This document shows, piece after piece, positions 27,543-35,456 of a stretch of 64,000 nucleotides of DNA. Position numbers and translations under genes: made by a program. Below the pieces are notes generated by a model that was given only the letters and a program-made list of their open reading frames with translations, searched no databases and was not told the origin of the DNA. Within the stretch, counting starts at the first letter, position 1; every line of letters starts with the position of its first letter. Source of the stretch: Variovorax sp. V93 (GTDB lineage: Bacteria > Pseudomonadota > Gammaproteobacteria > Burkholderiales > Burkholderiaceae_C); the NCBI RefSeq assembly GCF_041154485.1, contig NZ_AP028669.1:2666001-2730000 (forward strand), written 5' to 3'.

Positions 27543-27950
27543 ATGTACCTGCTGGATACCAATGTGATCTCGGAATTGCGCCGACCTCGTCCGCATGGTG
27601 CGGTCGTCGCATGGCTTGCGCCGATTGCCGACAGCGACCTGCATCTTTCCGCAGTGACGATCGGCGAGATCCAGGCCGGCATCGAAATCACGCGCGAGCA
27701 GGATGCCGCCAAGGCCGACGAGATCGAGCAATGGGCGGCCCTGGTGGCCGCCTCGTACAACGTCCTGCCCATGGATGCCGAAACGTTCAGGCTGTGGGCT
27801 CGGCTGATGCACCGCAGCTCGAACACGCTCTATGAAGATGCCATGATCGCCGCCACCGCAAAGCAGCATGGACTGACGGTCGTGACCCGCAACGTCGGCG
27901 ACTTCGCCAGCTTCGGTGTCGAAATCTTCAACCCGTTCGGCGCGGCATGA
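27543..27950 (+). CDS. PIN-domain toxin, VapC/FitB type
   Basis: A 135-residue ribonuclease toxin. The PIN acidic residues are seen as Asp5 (YLLDTNVISELRR), a glutamate in VTIGEIQAGIE, an aspartate in LYEDAMIAATA and one in TRNVGDF. The family cleaves RNA, often tRNA, when the antitoxin is degraded. The end NPFGAA matches FitB-like members, whose C-terminal FxPF-type motif follows VEIFNPF. The antitoxin gene lies immediately upstream. Confidence 0.88.
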   Translation: MYLLDTNVISELRRPRPHGAVVAWLAPIADSDLHLSAVTIGEIQAGIEITREQDAAKADEIEQWAALVAASYNVLPMDAETFRLWARLMHRSSNTLYEDAMIAATAKQHGLTVVTRNVGDFASFGVEIFNPFGAA

Positions 27951-27954
27951 GGAA

Positions 27955-29031
27955 ATGAAAGCCCTGCGCATCTACGCCGGCCCCGCCGCCCGCAAGCACA
28001 TCGAACAGCACGGCCTGCGGCCGCAGGACGTGCGCACCGTTCCCGGCGCGGCGGGCGGTCCCAAGGGCCTGATCCTCGGGCCGCTCGACCGCTTCATCTT
28101 CGGGCGCTGGCTCTCGCAGTCGAGCCAGCCGGTGCACCTGGTGGGCGCGTCCATCGGCGCATGGAGGCTCTCAACCGCGTGCCTGGCCGATCCGCACAAG
28201 GCCTTCGCGCGCTTCGAGCACGACTACGTGCGCCAGCAGTTCGAGGTGCCGCCGGGCCAGAAGCGGCTGAGCCCGCAGCAGCTCAGCGCGCGCTTTGCCG
28301 AGAGCCTGCTCGACTTCTACGGCGGGCGCATTGGCGAGGTGCTGCACCACTCGCGCTACAAGCTGCATGTCGTGACTTCGCGCGGCCGCCACATCCTCGG
28401 GCGCGAGGGCAGGGCGCGCACGCCGGTCGGCTACCTGGGCGCCTTTGCCACCAACAGCCTGCATCGCAAGGGGCTGGGCGCATGGCTCGAACGCTGCGTG
28501 TTCTCCACGCCCGGCGCAGCCTTGCCTTTCGGCACCAAAGACTTCCGCACGCGACAGCATGCGCTCAGCGAAGAGAACTTCAATCTGGTGCTGCAGGCCT
28601 CGTGCTCCATTCCGTTTCTCTTGGCGGCGGTGCACGACATTCCCGGTGCGCCGCGCGGCGCGTACTGGGACGGCGGCATTACCGACTACCACCTGCACCT
28701 GGACTACCAGCCGGCCGACGAAGGCATCGTGCTGTACCCGCATTTCCAGCGCGCGGTGGTGCCGGGCTGGCTCGACAAAGGCCTGCGCTGGCGCCACAGG
28801 TCCACCAGCTTCCTGGACCGCATGGTGGTGCTCGCCCCCGATGCCGACTGGGTGCGGTCGCTGCCCAACGGCAAGCTGCCCGACCGCAAGGACTTCATCC
28901 GCTTCGCGAACGACGCGCAGGCGCGCATCGGCGCATGGAGCAGGGCCACGCGCGAGGCAGAGCGGCTTTCCGACGAGTTCGAGGCCTGGCTCGCCACCGG
29001 CAGTCGCACGCGCGACATCCTGCCGCTCTGA
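27955..29031 (+). CDS. Patatin-like serine lipid hydrolase
   Basis: A 358-residue protein with patatin phospholipase features: a glycine-rich oxyanion stretch GAAGGPKGLIL, the nucleophile Ser66 in GASIG, and a partner Asp239 in WDGGITDYH. Cys/Ser and His content otherwise is ordinary and no signal peptide is seen, so it is cytoplasmic or membrane-associated. The start ATG at 27955 lies 4 bases after the toxin stop; this closeness may be coincidence. Relatives are annotated as patatin-like phospholipases with unknown substrates. Acyl-ester hydrolysis is inferred from the Ser-Asp dyad. Confidence 0.75.
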   Translation: MKALRIYAGPAARKHIEQHGLRPQDVRTVPGAAGGPKGLILGPLDRFIFGRWLSQSSQPVHLVGASIGAWRLSTACLADPHKAFARFEHDYVRQQFEVPPGQKRLSPQQLSARFAESLLDFYGGRIGEVLHHSRYKLHVVTSRGRHILGREGRARTPVGYLGAFATNSLHRKGLGAWLERCVFSTPGAALPFGTKDFRTRQHALSEENFNLVLQASCSIPFLLAAVHDIPGAPRGAYWDGGITDYHLHLDYQPADEGIVLYPHFQRAVVPGWLDKGLRWRHRSTSFLDRMVVLAPDADWVRSLPNGKLPDRKDFIRFANDAQARIGAWSRATREAERLSDEFEAWLATGSRTRDILPL

Positions 29032-29121
29032 ACAGGCTCCGCCGGGGCAAACCCCGAGGGGCTGCATGCGCAGCGCCTTCGAGAATGGCCAGCTCACTCT
29101 TCTCAGAGAAAGCCGCCACTC

Positions 29122-30105
29122 ATGCCGCAGGTCCCCATTTCACGCCGCCGATTCACCCTTGCCGCCGTCGCCGCCGCGACCGTTCCGATGCCCGTGCTGG
29201 CACAAGGCACCTGGCCCAGCAAGCCGATCCGCATCATCGTGCCCTACACGCCGGGCGGGTTCACCGACCAGATGGCGCGGCTGGTGCAGGTCGGCCTGCA
29301 GGCGCGGCTCGGCCAGCCGGTGCTCGTCGACAACAAGCCCGGCGCCAACAGCCTGATCGGCGTTGATGCCATGGCCAAGGCCGCGCCCGACGGCAGCACC
29401 TTCGGGGTCGTCATCGCGGCCTATGCGGCCAACACCACGCTGTATCCCAAGCTGCCCTACGACCCGCAGAAGGACCTGACGGGCGTTTCGCTGATGGGCA
29501 TCTCACCGCTGCTAGCCGCGGTCAACGTCGATGCGCCGTTCAAGACCGCGCGCGAACTCATCGACTACGCGCGTGCGAATCCGGGCAAGGTGAGCTTCGG
29601 CTCGTCGGGCAACGGCTCGGCCGCGCACCTGACGACCGAACTGTGGAAGTCGCTCACGCAGACCTACATGATCCACATTCCGTACCGCGGCGCAGTGCCC
29701 GCCTTGACCGACCTGATGGGCGGGCAGATCCAGTTGTTCTTCGATGCACCCACGGGCCTCATCAACCAGGCCAAGGCGGGCAAGGTGCGGCTGATCGGCG
29801 TGGCGGGCGACAAGCGGCTGGCGGCCGTGCCTGACGTGCCGACCTTCATCGAGCAGGGTTTCGCGGGCTTCACCGGCAGCACCTGGGCCGGCATGCTGGC
29901 GCCGGCCGGCACGCCGCGCGACGTCGTCAAGCGCATGTCAGAGGAGGTGGCGCGCATTATCAAAAGCGACGAGACGCGCGCCAGGCTCGACGCCATGGGC
30001 ACCATTCCGGCGGGCAGCACGCCCGAGGAGTTCGATGCCTTCATCAAGGCCGAGACGGCCAAGTGGGGCAAGGTCATCCGCACGGCGGGCGTGAAGGCGG
30101 AATAG
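29122..30105 (+). CDS. Bug-family (tripartite tricarboxylate) solute-binding protein
   Basis: A 327-residue periplasmic binding protein. The signal peptide has an RRR start (SRRRFTLAAVAAA), possibly Tat-type, and cleaves near VLAQG. The mature opening WPSKPIRIIVPYTPGG and the DNKPGANSLIG stretch are the Bug/TctC hallmark. No tctA or tctB membrane gene is nearby; orphan Bug proteins are numerous in Comamonadaceae and Bordetella and often act in sensing or share transporters. Ligand unknown. It converges with the T6SS module, 7 bases from its stop. Confidence 0.9.
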   Translation: MPQVPISRRRFTLAAVAAATVPMPVLAQGTWPSKPIRIIVPYTPGGFTDQMARLVQVGLQARLGQPVLVDNKPGANSLIGVDAMAKAAPDGSTFGVVIAAYAANTTLYPKLPYDPQKDLTGVSLMGISPLLAAVNVDAPFKTARELIDYARANPGKVSFGSSGNGSAAHLTTELWKSLTQTYMIHIPYRGAVPALTDLMGGQIQLFFDAPTGLINQAKAGKVRLIGVAGDKRLAAVPDVPTFIEQGFAGFTGSTWAGMLAPAGTPRDVVKRMSEEVARIIKSDETRARLDAMGTIPAGSTPEEFDAFIKAETAKWGKVIRTAGVKAE

Positions 30106-30112
30106 GAGAACC

Positions 30113-30499
30113 TCAGGCTGCCAGCACCAGCACCTTGAACTGGCTCGGCACGATCCGCATGCCGACGATGTTGCAGCGGTTCTGCACCGACAGGCTGGTC
30201 ATGCGCGTACAGGGCGTGCCCTTGAGCAGCACGGTGAAGGCCCCGGTGACGTGGCGCGAGGGCCCCATCACCGTCTGCGACACCACGCCCATCAGCACGC
30301 CCGCGTTGTCGCCGTTGGTGATCGGCGTGACGGTGGCCAGGTTGTGGGCCGGCGCGCCGCCGAAGAGGATGTTCCAGGCGTTGGGGATGGCCGTGGGTCC
30401 GAGCGCGATGTTGGGATAGGGAATGGGCAGCGCCGGCGGCGTCTTGCAGACGTCGGGGAAGGCGAGATCGAGGCCCATCATCTGGCAGTTGGCGAACAT
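30113..30499 (-). CDS. PAAR-like DUF4150 protein, T6SS spike tip
   Basis: A 128-residue protein of the DUF4150 (Tox-PAAR-like) family, which caps the VgrG spike of the type VI secretion system. The opening MFANCQMMGLDLAFPDVCKTP and NIALGPTAIPN match the family; the pattern of Asp, Cys and Thr in the last 40 residues (KGTPCTRMTSLSVQN) is typical. There is no fused toxin domain: it ends at the PAAR-like fold. It is the last gene of the six-gene module. Confidence 0.85.
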   Translation of the reverse strand: MFANCQMMGLDLAFPDVCKTPPALPIPYPNIALGPTAIPNAWNILFGGAPAHNLATVTPITNGDNAGVLMGVVSQTVMGPSRHVTGAFTVLLKGTPCTRMTSLSVQNRCNIVGMRIVPSQFKVLVLAA

Positions 30500-30516
30500 G
30501 CGGTGCTCCTTTTCTT

Positions 30517-31251
30517 TCAGCCCATGTGGATCTGCTCGGCGTCGACCTTGACCAGCCCCTTGCTGGTCAGCAGCGTGTTCTTCGAATGCAGGCGCAGGGT
30601 CTGCTCGGCCTCGATGTCGATCTGGCCGGCGCGCACCTGTTCCACCTCCTCGGTCAGGCGGAAGCTCGAGCGGGTGAGCAGGTTGAGGCGATCCAGCACC
30701 ACCTCGCAGGCGCGCCCGACGAAGCGCGACACCAGCACGCTGAAGCGGATGTGGCCGCCCTGGTAGTCCATCTCCCCGATCTCGCAATGGGCCCGCCGGG
30801 CCTGCGCGCGCCACTCGGGCGACTGCATGGCGATCGAGGTGTCCGACTCCAGCGCCATGGGGCCGGCGCTGCGCGCGCGGATACCACCCGCGCGCGACAC
30901 CAGCGTCAGGTCGCCGTCCACGGCCAGCGTCGACTGGCGCGGGTCGGCCTGGGCTACCACCGCGATGACGAAGCTCTCGCCCTGGCGGGTCGAGGTGATC
31001 AGCACCGTATCGCCCGGCGCAGGTTGCAGCAGGCAGCTGGCGACGCGGCGGCAGCGCAGTGATCCCTGGCCGTCGTCGAGGCCGACCTCGAACCAGGGAT
31101 CGCCATCGCAGGCGATCACGGTGGCGGTCCGCATGCCGGAGTCCGCGCGGGCCGCGTGCGAAGGGCGCTGCATCAGCGGATCCAGCACGCCTTGCGTTGC
31201 ATGGCGTGCGGTGGCGGTCGTGCCGCCGACGGTGGTCCGGGTGGAGGTCAT
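30517..31251 (-). CDS. DUF3540 protein of the T6SS cargo module
   Basis: A 244-residue protein of DUF3540, a family found almost only beside DUF2169, pentapeptide and DUF4150 genes in T6SS modules. The middle (ATVIACDGDPWFEVGLDDGQ, PGDTVLITS) looks like an OB/beta-barrel fold, and the end QTLRLHSKNTLLTSKGLVKVDAEQIHMG resembles the beta-helix strands of VgrG needles. A structural role between spike and cargo is therefore plausible but inferred. The ATG overlaps the pentapeptide gene stop (ATGA). Confidence 0.72.
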   Translation of the reverse strand: MTSTRTTVGGTTATARHATQGVLDPLMQRPSHAARADSGMRTATVIACDGDPWFEVGLDDGQGSLRCRRVASCLLQPAPGDTVLITSTRQGESFVIAVVAQADPRQSTLAVDGDLTLVSRAGGIRARSAGPMALESDTSIAMQSPEWRAQARRAHCEIGEMDYQGGHIRFSVLVSRFVGRACEVVLDRLNLLTRSSFRLTEEVEQVRAGQIDIEAEQTLRLHSKNTLLTSKGLVKVDAEQIHMG

Positions 31252-32360
31252 GGGCTTTCTTTCTTGGGGCGGCGGCCATGGACGTCGCGGTCCAGGCGGG
31301 ATGCGCGCTCGGGCTGCTGGAGCGCCACCTTCTCGGCTTCGTGCAGGGCAGGGTCCCGATCCAGCGTACCCAGGCGGGTGCTGAACCTGGTGCCATCCAG
31401 GTCGGCGCGGTGAAGCACGGTGCGCAGGAAGGCGGCATCGCGGAAGTCGGCCTGGACCAGCGAGGCATAGGAAAAATCGGCGTAGTCCAGGCGGCTGCCG
31501 GTGAATGCGGTCTGCCCGCAGTGCGCACGGTGGAAGACGCCCTGTTCGAGTTGCGCCTGCGAGAAGTCCGCGCCGTCGAGGTGGGCGTCGACCCAGATGC
31601 TCTGCTGGAAGTGGCCGTGCCGCGCATCGACGCCGCGCAGGTCGGCCTCGGGAAACAGGCACTGCATGGCCTGCGCCCCTGCCAGCACCGCGTTGCGCAG
31701 GTCGGCGCCCTTGAAGTTGCACTGCGTGAGGCGCGCATCGCGGAATCGGCACGCCGCCAGCACCGCATCGATGAACTGGCAGAGGTGGAACTGCTGTCCG
31801 GAGAAGTCCTGCCCCGCAAGATCCGCCTCGCTGAAGATCGCGTTCGTGAAGCTGGCCCCGGTGTAGCGCGTGCCCGTCAGCGTTGCGCGAAAGAAGATGG
31901 TCGACGAGAAGGCCACCGCATTGAAGGAGGCGCCCGTCAGGTCGCACTCGGAGAACACGGCCTTGTCGAGGCTGGCACGGTCCAGGCAGGCGTTGCGCAG
32001 TTCGCTTCGATGGAAGTTCGCCTGGTCCATGAAGGCCTCTTCCAGCCGAACGCCCGACAGCGTGCAGCCGCTGAACACCGAATGCGGCATGGAGGCCGCA
32101 TCCAGCACCGCATCCTGCAGGCTGCACTCGTGGAAGGCGGCGCGCGTCAGCTCCGCCGACGGCAGCTGCGCCTGGTCGAAGCGGCATTTCTCGAAGAGGG
32201 ATTCGCCCAGGCGCGCGGCATCGGCCTGAACGCCCCGGAAGCTGCATTCGCTGAACACGCCGCCGCGCAGGTCGATGCCCCTCATGTCCATGTTGCTGAA
32301 GTCCTTCTCGCGGATCGGCTCACCATTGCGGACCTGGGCTGCCAGCGTCCCGGCGTTCAC
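31248..32360 (-). CDS. Stand-alone pentapeptide-repeat protein of the T6SS module
   Basis: A 370-residue protein composed mostly of pentapeptide repeats (A(D/N)LXX-like) from about residue 20 to 335, with centre residues alternating L and F (FSNMDMRGIDLRGGVF, ADLAGQDFSGQQF). Such repeats form a right-handed quadrilateral beta-helix. The last 35 residues are charged and not repetitive. The GTG at 32360 overlaps the preceding gene by 4 bp. Known pentapeptide proteins include DNA mimics that bind gyrase and scaffold proteins; here a T6SS cargo, scaffold or protective role is possible and undecided. Confidence 0.8.
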   Translation of the reverse strand: MNAGTLAAQVRNGEPIREKDFSNMDMRGIDLRGGVFSECSFRGVQADAARLGESLFEKCRFDQAQLPSAELTRAAFHECSLQDAVLDAASMPHSVFSGCTLSGVRLEEAFMDQANFHRSELRNACLDRASLDKAVFSECDLTGASFNAVAFSSTIFFRATLTGTRYTGASFTNAIFSEADLAGQDFSGQQFHLCQFIDAVLAACRFRDARLTQCNFKGADLRNAVLAGAQAMQCLFPEADLRGVDARHGHFQQSIWVDAHLDGADFSQAQLEQGVFHRAHCGQTAFTGSRLDYADFSYASLVQADFRDAAFLRTVLHRADLDGTRFSTRLGTLDRDPALHEAEKVALQQPERASRLDRDVHGRRPKKESP

Positions 32361-35002
32361 GCGCCGCCCGCCCCGGCGCGCCGGGGCAGTGTCTTGATCT
32401 GGTCGATGTGGGCACCCAGGGTGAGCGTGCCGCGGCTGATGAGGGACTGCGCGACATCGGCACGGAACAGGTTGGCCTCGCCCAGGTCGGCATCGACCAG
32501 GCAGGCCTTCTGAAGATTGGCATTCATGAGATTGGCGAGCCGCAGGGAGGCACGCGTGAGATCGGCGCGGATGAAGAGGCTGTCGGGCGCCGCCGCCGCG
32601 CGCAGGTCCGCGCCCTTGAGCGACGCGGAGGAGAAATCGCAGGTATCGAGCGTAGCCCGCCTGAAGTTCGCGCCATCGAGCGGCAGCTCGCGCAAGGTGC
32701 AATGCACCAGCGTGGCATCCTCGAAATCGGCCCCGCGAAGATCCGTGGTGCCGACGAAGCTGGTGGTCTTGAGCATGGCACGGCGAAACCGGATGCCCTT
32801 GTCGAGCGGCGTGTGGGCCCAGCTGCAGGCTTCGACGGCGGCGCCGGAGAAATCCACCGACTCGAATTCGGCCTGCACGAACAGCACCTTTTCCAGGCGT
32901 GCCTCGCCGAAGTCGCAGCGCGTCAGCCGGCAGTGTTCGGCCATGCTCAGGTAGCTCAGGTCGGCACGCCGCAGGCTGCAATCCACGAGTTCGATCCCCT
33001 GCAGCAACAGATGGCTCCACTTCGCTTCGTCGAGGCAGCAGCCGTCGAGGCGTAGCTTTTCCATCTGCGTGCGTTCGAAGCGGGCCTGTGCGAAGTTGGT
33101 GTTTTCGCAGCGGGCGAGGCTGAGGTTGGCACGCTCCAGGTTGCAGCCCGTCAACGACGCCTGGCTCAGGTCGGCGCGCACCAGCACCGATTGGCTCAAG
33201 TCGGCGCCATCCAGGCGGCTGCCCTTTAGGCGGGCGCCTTCGAGCAAGGTCTGGTGCATGCGGGCGCCCCGCAGATCGAGGCCCGACAGGTCGCAGCCCG
33301 TCAGATCCATGGCGGACAGGTCGCGGTCCGCGGCCATGGCGGCGAGTACGCGTTCGCGCGCCTGCGCATTGTGTTGCGCGGCCATCGGATCGGCAGCGGC
33401 CTGGTGGTGGGCCCCCATGCGGTACAGCGCCAGCATGCCCTGCCGGCCCCGCTGTCCGGCGGCCTGCAGCTCGGCGTGCTCGGCGGCGCTCATGGCCGGA
33501 GTGCCGGTGGCCGCGGCGATGCCGGCCAGCCCCTTGACGATCGTCTCGGCCTCGAATTTCGGCGGGCCCTTGAGCTGCGCGTTCTGGCTTTCCTCGATGA
33601 TCCGGCCGCTGTCGAAGCCCGCCTTGCGCGATTCGGATGCGTTGTCCCGGGCCGCCATCGCGACCTCCTGCCTGGCTTCCTCCAGCGTGCGTTCCTGTTC
33701 GCGCTGGTAGGCGCGCGTCTTCTCGATGAACTCGGGCAGTTCGGCCAGCGTGGGCATCTTGCCGAAAGGCGCCGGCAGCGGCCGTTCCCGGAAATGGCGC
33801 GCCTTGTGGCCGGCCTCCAGGCCGCGCGCCGTCAGCTCGGCGCGCAGGCGCTCGCCCCTGTCCTTGATGTTCCTCGCCAGGATCGATTCGCGCGCGTCGA
33901 TCTGGTCCAGCCAGGGGCCGATGGCCGAGGCCGGCAGCAGTTCCTCGTCGAGCAGCGCATGGATCGCGCCTTTCTCCAGGTTGCAGCGATTCTCGAAGAC
34001 CTTCTCGTAGTGGGAGAGGGGGCGCAGCGGGCTGTCCGCCGTCTCCATCGCCGGCATGACATGCGTGATGTCCGCGGCGTCGTCCTCGACGATGGGCGTC
34101 TCGCCGTGGAAGATCAGCATGACCTGCGCCACGTGCGGGAAGAACCAGGCGGTGGTCAGCCGCAGCGGCACCTCTTCCAGTGCCAGGGGTCGCGCAGACT
34201 TTCTCGCCACGAAGCCGCGTGCGCGCAGATCCGGAAGCCGTCCGCGCAGCACCGCATGCTCCGGGTGCATGTTCCAGATCTCGTAGGGCACGGCTGCGGG
34301 GATGGACAGTTCGTCGGTCCAGCGCTGTTCCGGGGCCGCGGCGTTGAAGAACTGCCAGTCCATGTCGCGCGCGAAGCCGGGGTAGAGCGTCTCGCGCCAC
34401 TGGTCGCCGTAGTCCGATCCCAGCAGCTTCAGGCGCTCGGGCAGATCGACGTCCATCGCACCCGGGCAGGCGGGGGCCGGACGCCGGTCGGGGCGGTCCA
34501 TGCCATCGCCCGGGCGTTCGACGTTGGGAAGCCGCTGCACCAGCAGGCCATTGACCATCTCGGGTGCGTACCCGATGCCCGCGGGGTTGGCGGCAAAGCC
34601 GGGGCCGCCGAACGCGTGCCGCCAGTCCAGGCGCATGGTGTCGAAAGCCTGCGGCTCGGTGGCGCGTCCATCCAGCCAGTAGCGGTCGCCCGAGACGAGG
34701 AACTGGCGCCGCAAGGCGCCGACGCGCAGGTCGACCGCGCAGCGTGTCTTGTCCTGCTGGTGGCAGGTGTAGGCCTGGCCGCTCACCAGGAACTCGGGCC
34801 GCAGCTTGGGAATGCCGAGATCGATCGCGGACTGGTTTCCCACTTCGGCAGAGACGGTCTTCCAGAGCTCCGTCTCCGGCAGCAGCACGCCCCCTTCGCC
34901 GAGGGTGTGCATGCCGATCACGGTGAGCGCGAGACGCTGGTTTTGCGCGCGCAGGAAGGGCCGGGTCAGGACGCTCAGGCGCAGGGGCTTGACGGTTTTC
35001 AC
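32357..35002 (-). CDS. DUF2169 adaptor fused to a pentapeptide-repeat domain
   Basis: An 881-residue two-part protein. Residues about 1-300 match DUF2169 (LRPEFLVSG, RYWLDGRATEPQAF, MRLDWRHAFGGPGF), a family shown in Agrobacterium to act as chaperone/adaptor for a T6SS effector with a DUF4150 tip. Residues about 300-555 are helical and charged. Residues about 560-860 are pentapeptide repeats (AMDLTGCDLSGLDLRGARM onward). The fusion would hold the adaptor and a beta-helix in one chain. It sits 7 bases after the 147-residue gene and overlaps the next pentapeptide gene. Confidence 0.82.
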   Translation of the reverse strand: MKTVKPLRLSVLTRPFLRAQNQRLALTVIGMHTLGEGGVLLPETELWKTVSAEVGNQSAIDLGIPKLRPEFLVSGQAYTCHQQDKTRCAVDLRVGALRRQFLVSGDRYWLDGRATEPQAFDTMRLDWRHAFGGPGFAANPAGIGYAPEMVNGLLVQRLPNVERPGDGMDRPDRRPAPACPGAMDVDLPERLKLLGSDYGDQWRETLYPGFARDMDWQFFNAAAPEQRWTDELSIPAAVPYEIWNMHPEHAVLRGRLPDLRARGFVARKSARPLALEEVPLRLTTAWFFPHVAQVMLIFHGETPIVEDDAADITHVMPAMETADSPLRPLSHYEKVFENRCNLEKGAIHALLDEELLPASAIGPWLDQIDARESILARNIKDRGERLRAELTARGLEAGHKARHFRERPLPAPFGKMPTLAELPEFIEKTRAYQREQERTLEEARQEVAMAARDNASESRKAGFDSGRIIEESQNAQLKGPPKFEAETIVKGLAGIAAATGTPAMSAAEHAELQAAGQRGRQGMLALYRMGAHHQAAADPMAAQHNAQARERVLAAMAADRDLSAMDLTGCDLSGLDLRGARMHQTLLEGARLKGSRLDGADLSQSVLVRADLSQASLTGCNLERANLSLARCENTNFAQARFERTQMEKLRLDGCCLDEAKWSHLLLQGIELVDCSLRRADLSYLSMAEHCRLTRCDFGEARLEKVLFVQAEFESVDFSGAAVEACSWAHTPLDKGIRFRRAMLKTTSFVGTTDLRGADFEDATLVHCTLRELPLDGANFRRATLDTCDFSSASLKGADLRAAAAPDSLFIRADLTRASLRLANLMNANLQKACLVDADLGEANLFRADVAQSLISRGTLTLGAHIDQIKTLPRRAGAGGA

Positions 35003-35009
35003 AGGGGGA

Positions 35010-35453
35010 TCAGCGCCCTGCGCCGCGGATCACCAGCGGGGTGCGCCTGCGGTCGATGGCCAGCCGCGACGGGTCCTGCGGGTCCTGCAGCAGATGGATC
35101 TCGGGCCGGCCCGCGGAGAAATGGGCCAGCAGGTCCTCGTCGATGAGTGTGCGCAAGGTGGCCTGCTGCTCGATGCCGTCGGCATCGACGTAGGCGACGC
35201 CCAGCTGCACGGCCGTCAAGCGCTGGCCGACGGGGCCGCGCCGGGAGTAGCCGCTGGGCGAGCGCACCAGGGAAACCGCGACGCCATGCAGCGGGCGCCC
35301 ATCGGCCTGCAACTGCTGCCACAGCCGGCCTTCCTCGGCATAGGCGCGATGGCTCATCAGCGACACGCTGAGCACGATCCCGGCGAGCACGATCACGCCC
35401 AGGCTGACGATGCCGAACACTCCCCACAGCACGATATCGAGCACGTTGTCCAC
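35010..35453 (-). CDS. Unknown 147-residue membrane-anchored protein in the T6SS module
   Basis: I do not recognise this family. There is one strong N-terminal membrane segment (residues about 8-33, IVLWGVFGIVSLGVIVLAGIVL) followed by a soluble part of about 110 residues with beta character (LHGVAVSLVRSPSGYSRRG, VQLGVAYVDADG). It lies 3 bases after vgrG and 7 bases before the DUF2169 fusion, so it is a true member of the operon. A membrane-anchored protein in this position could be an immunity protein or an assembly factor; neither is shown. Confidence 0.6.
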   Translation of the reverse strand: MDNVLDIVLWGVFGIVSLGVIVLAGIVLSVSLMSHRAYAEEGRLWQQLQADGRPLHGVAVSLVRSPSGYSRRGPVGQRLTAVQLGVAYVDADGIEQQATLRTLIDEDLLAHFSAGRPEIHLLQDPQDPSRLAIDRRRTPLVIRGAGR

Positions 35454-35456
35454 GCC

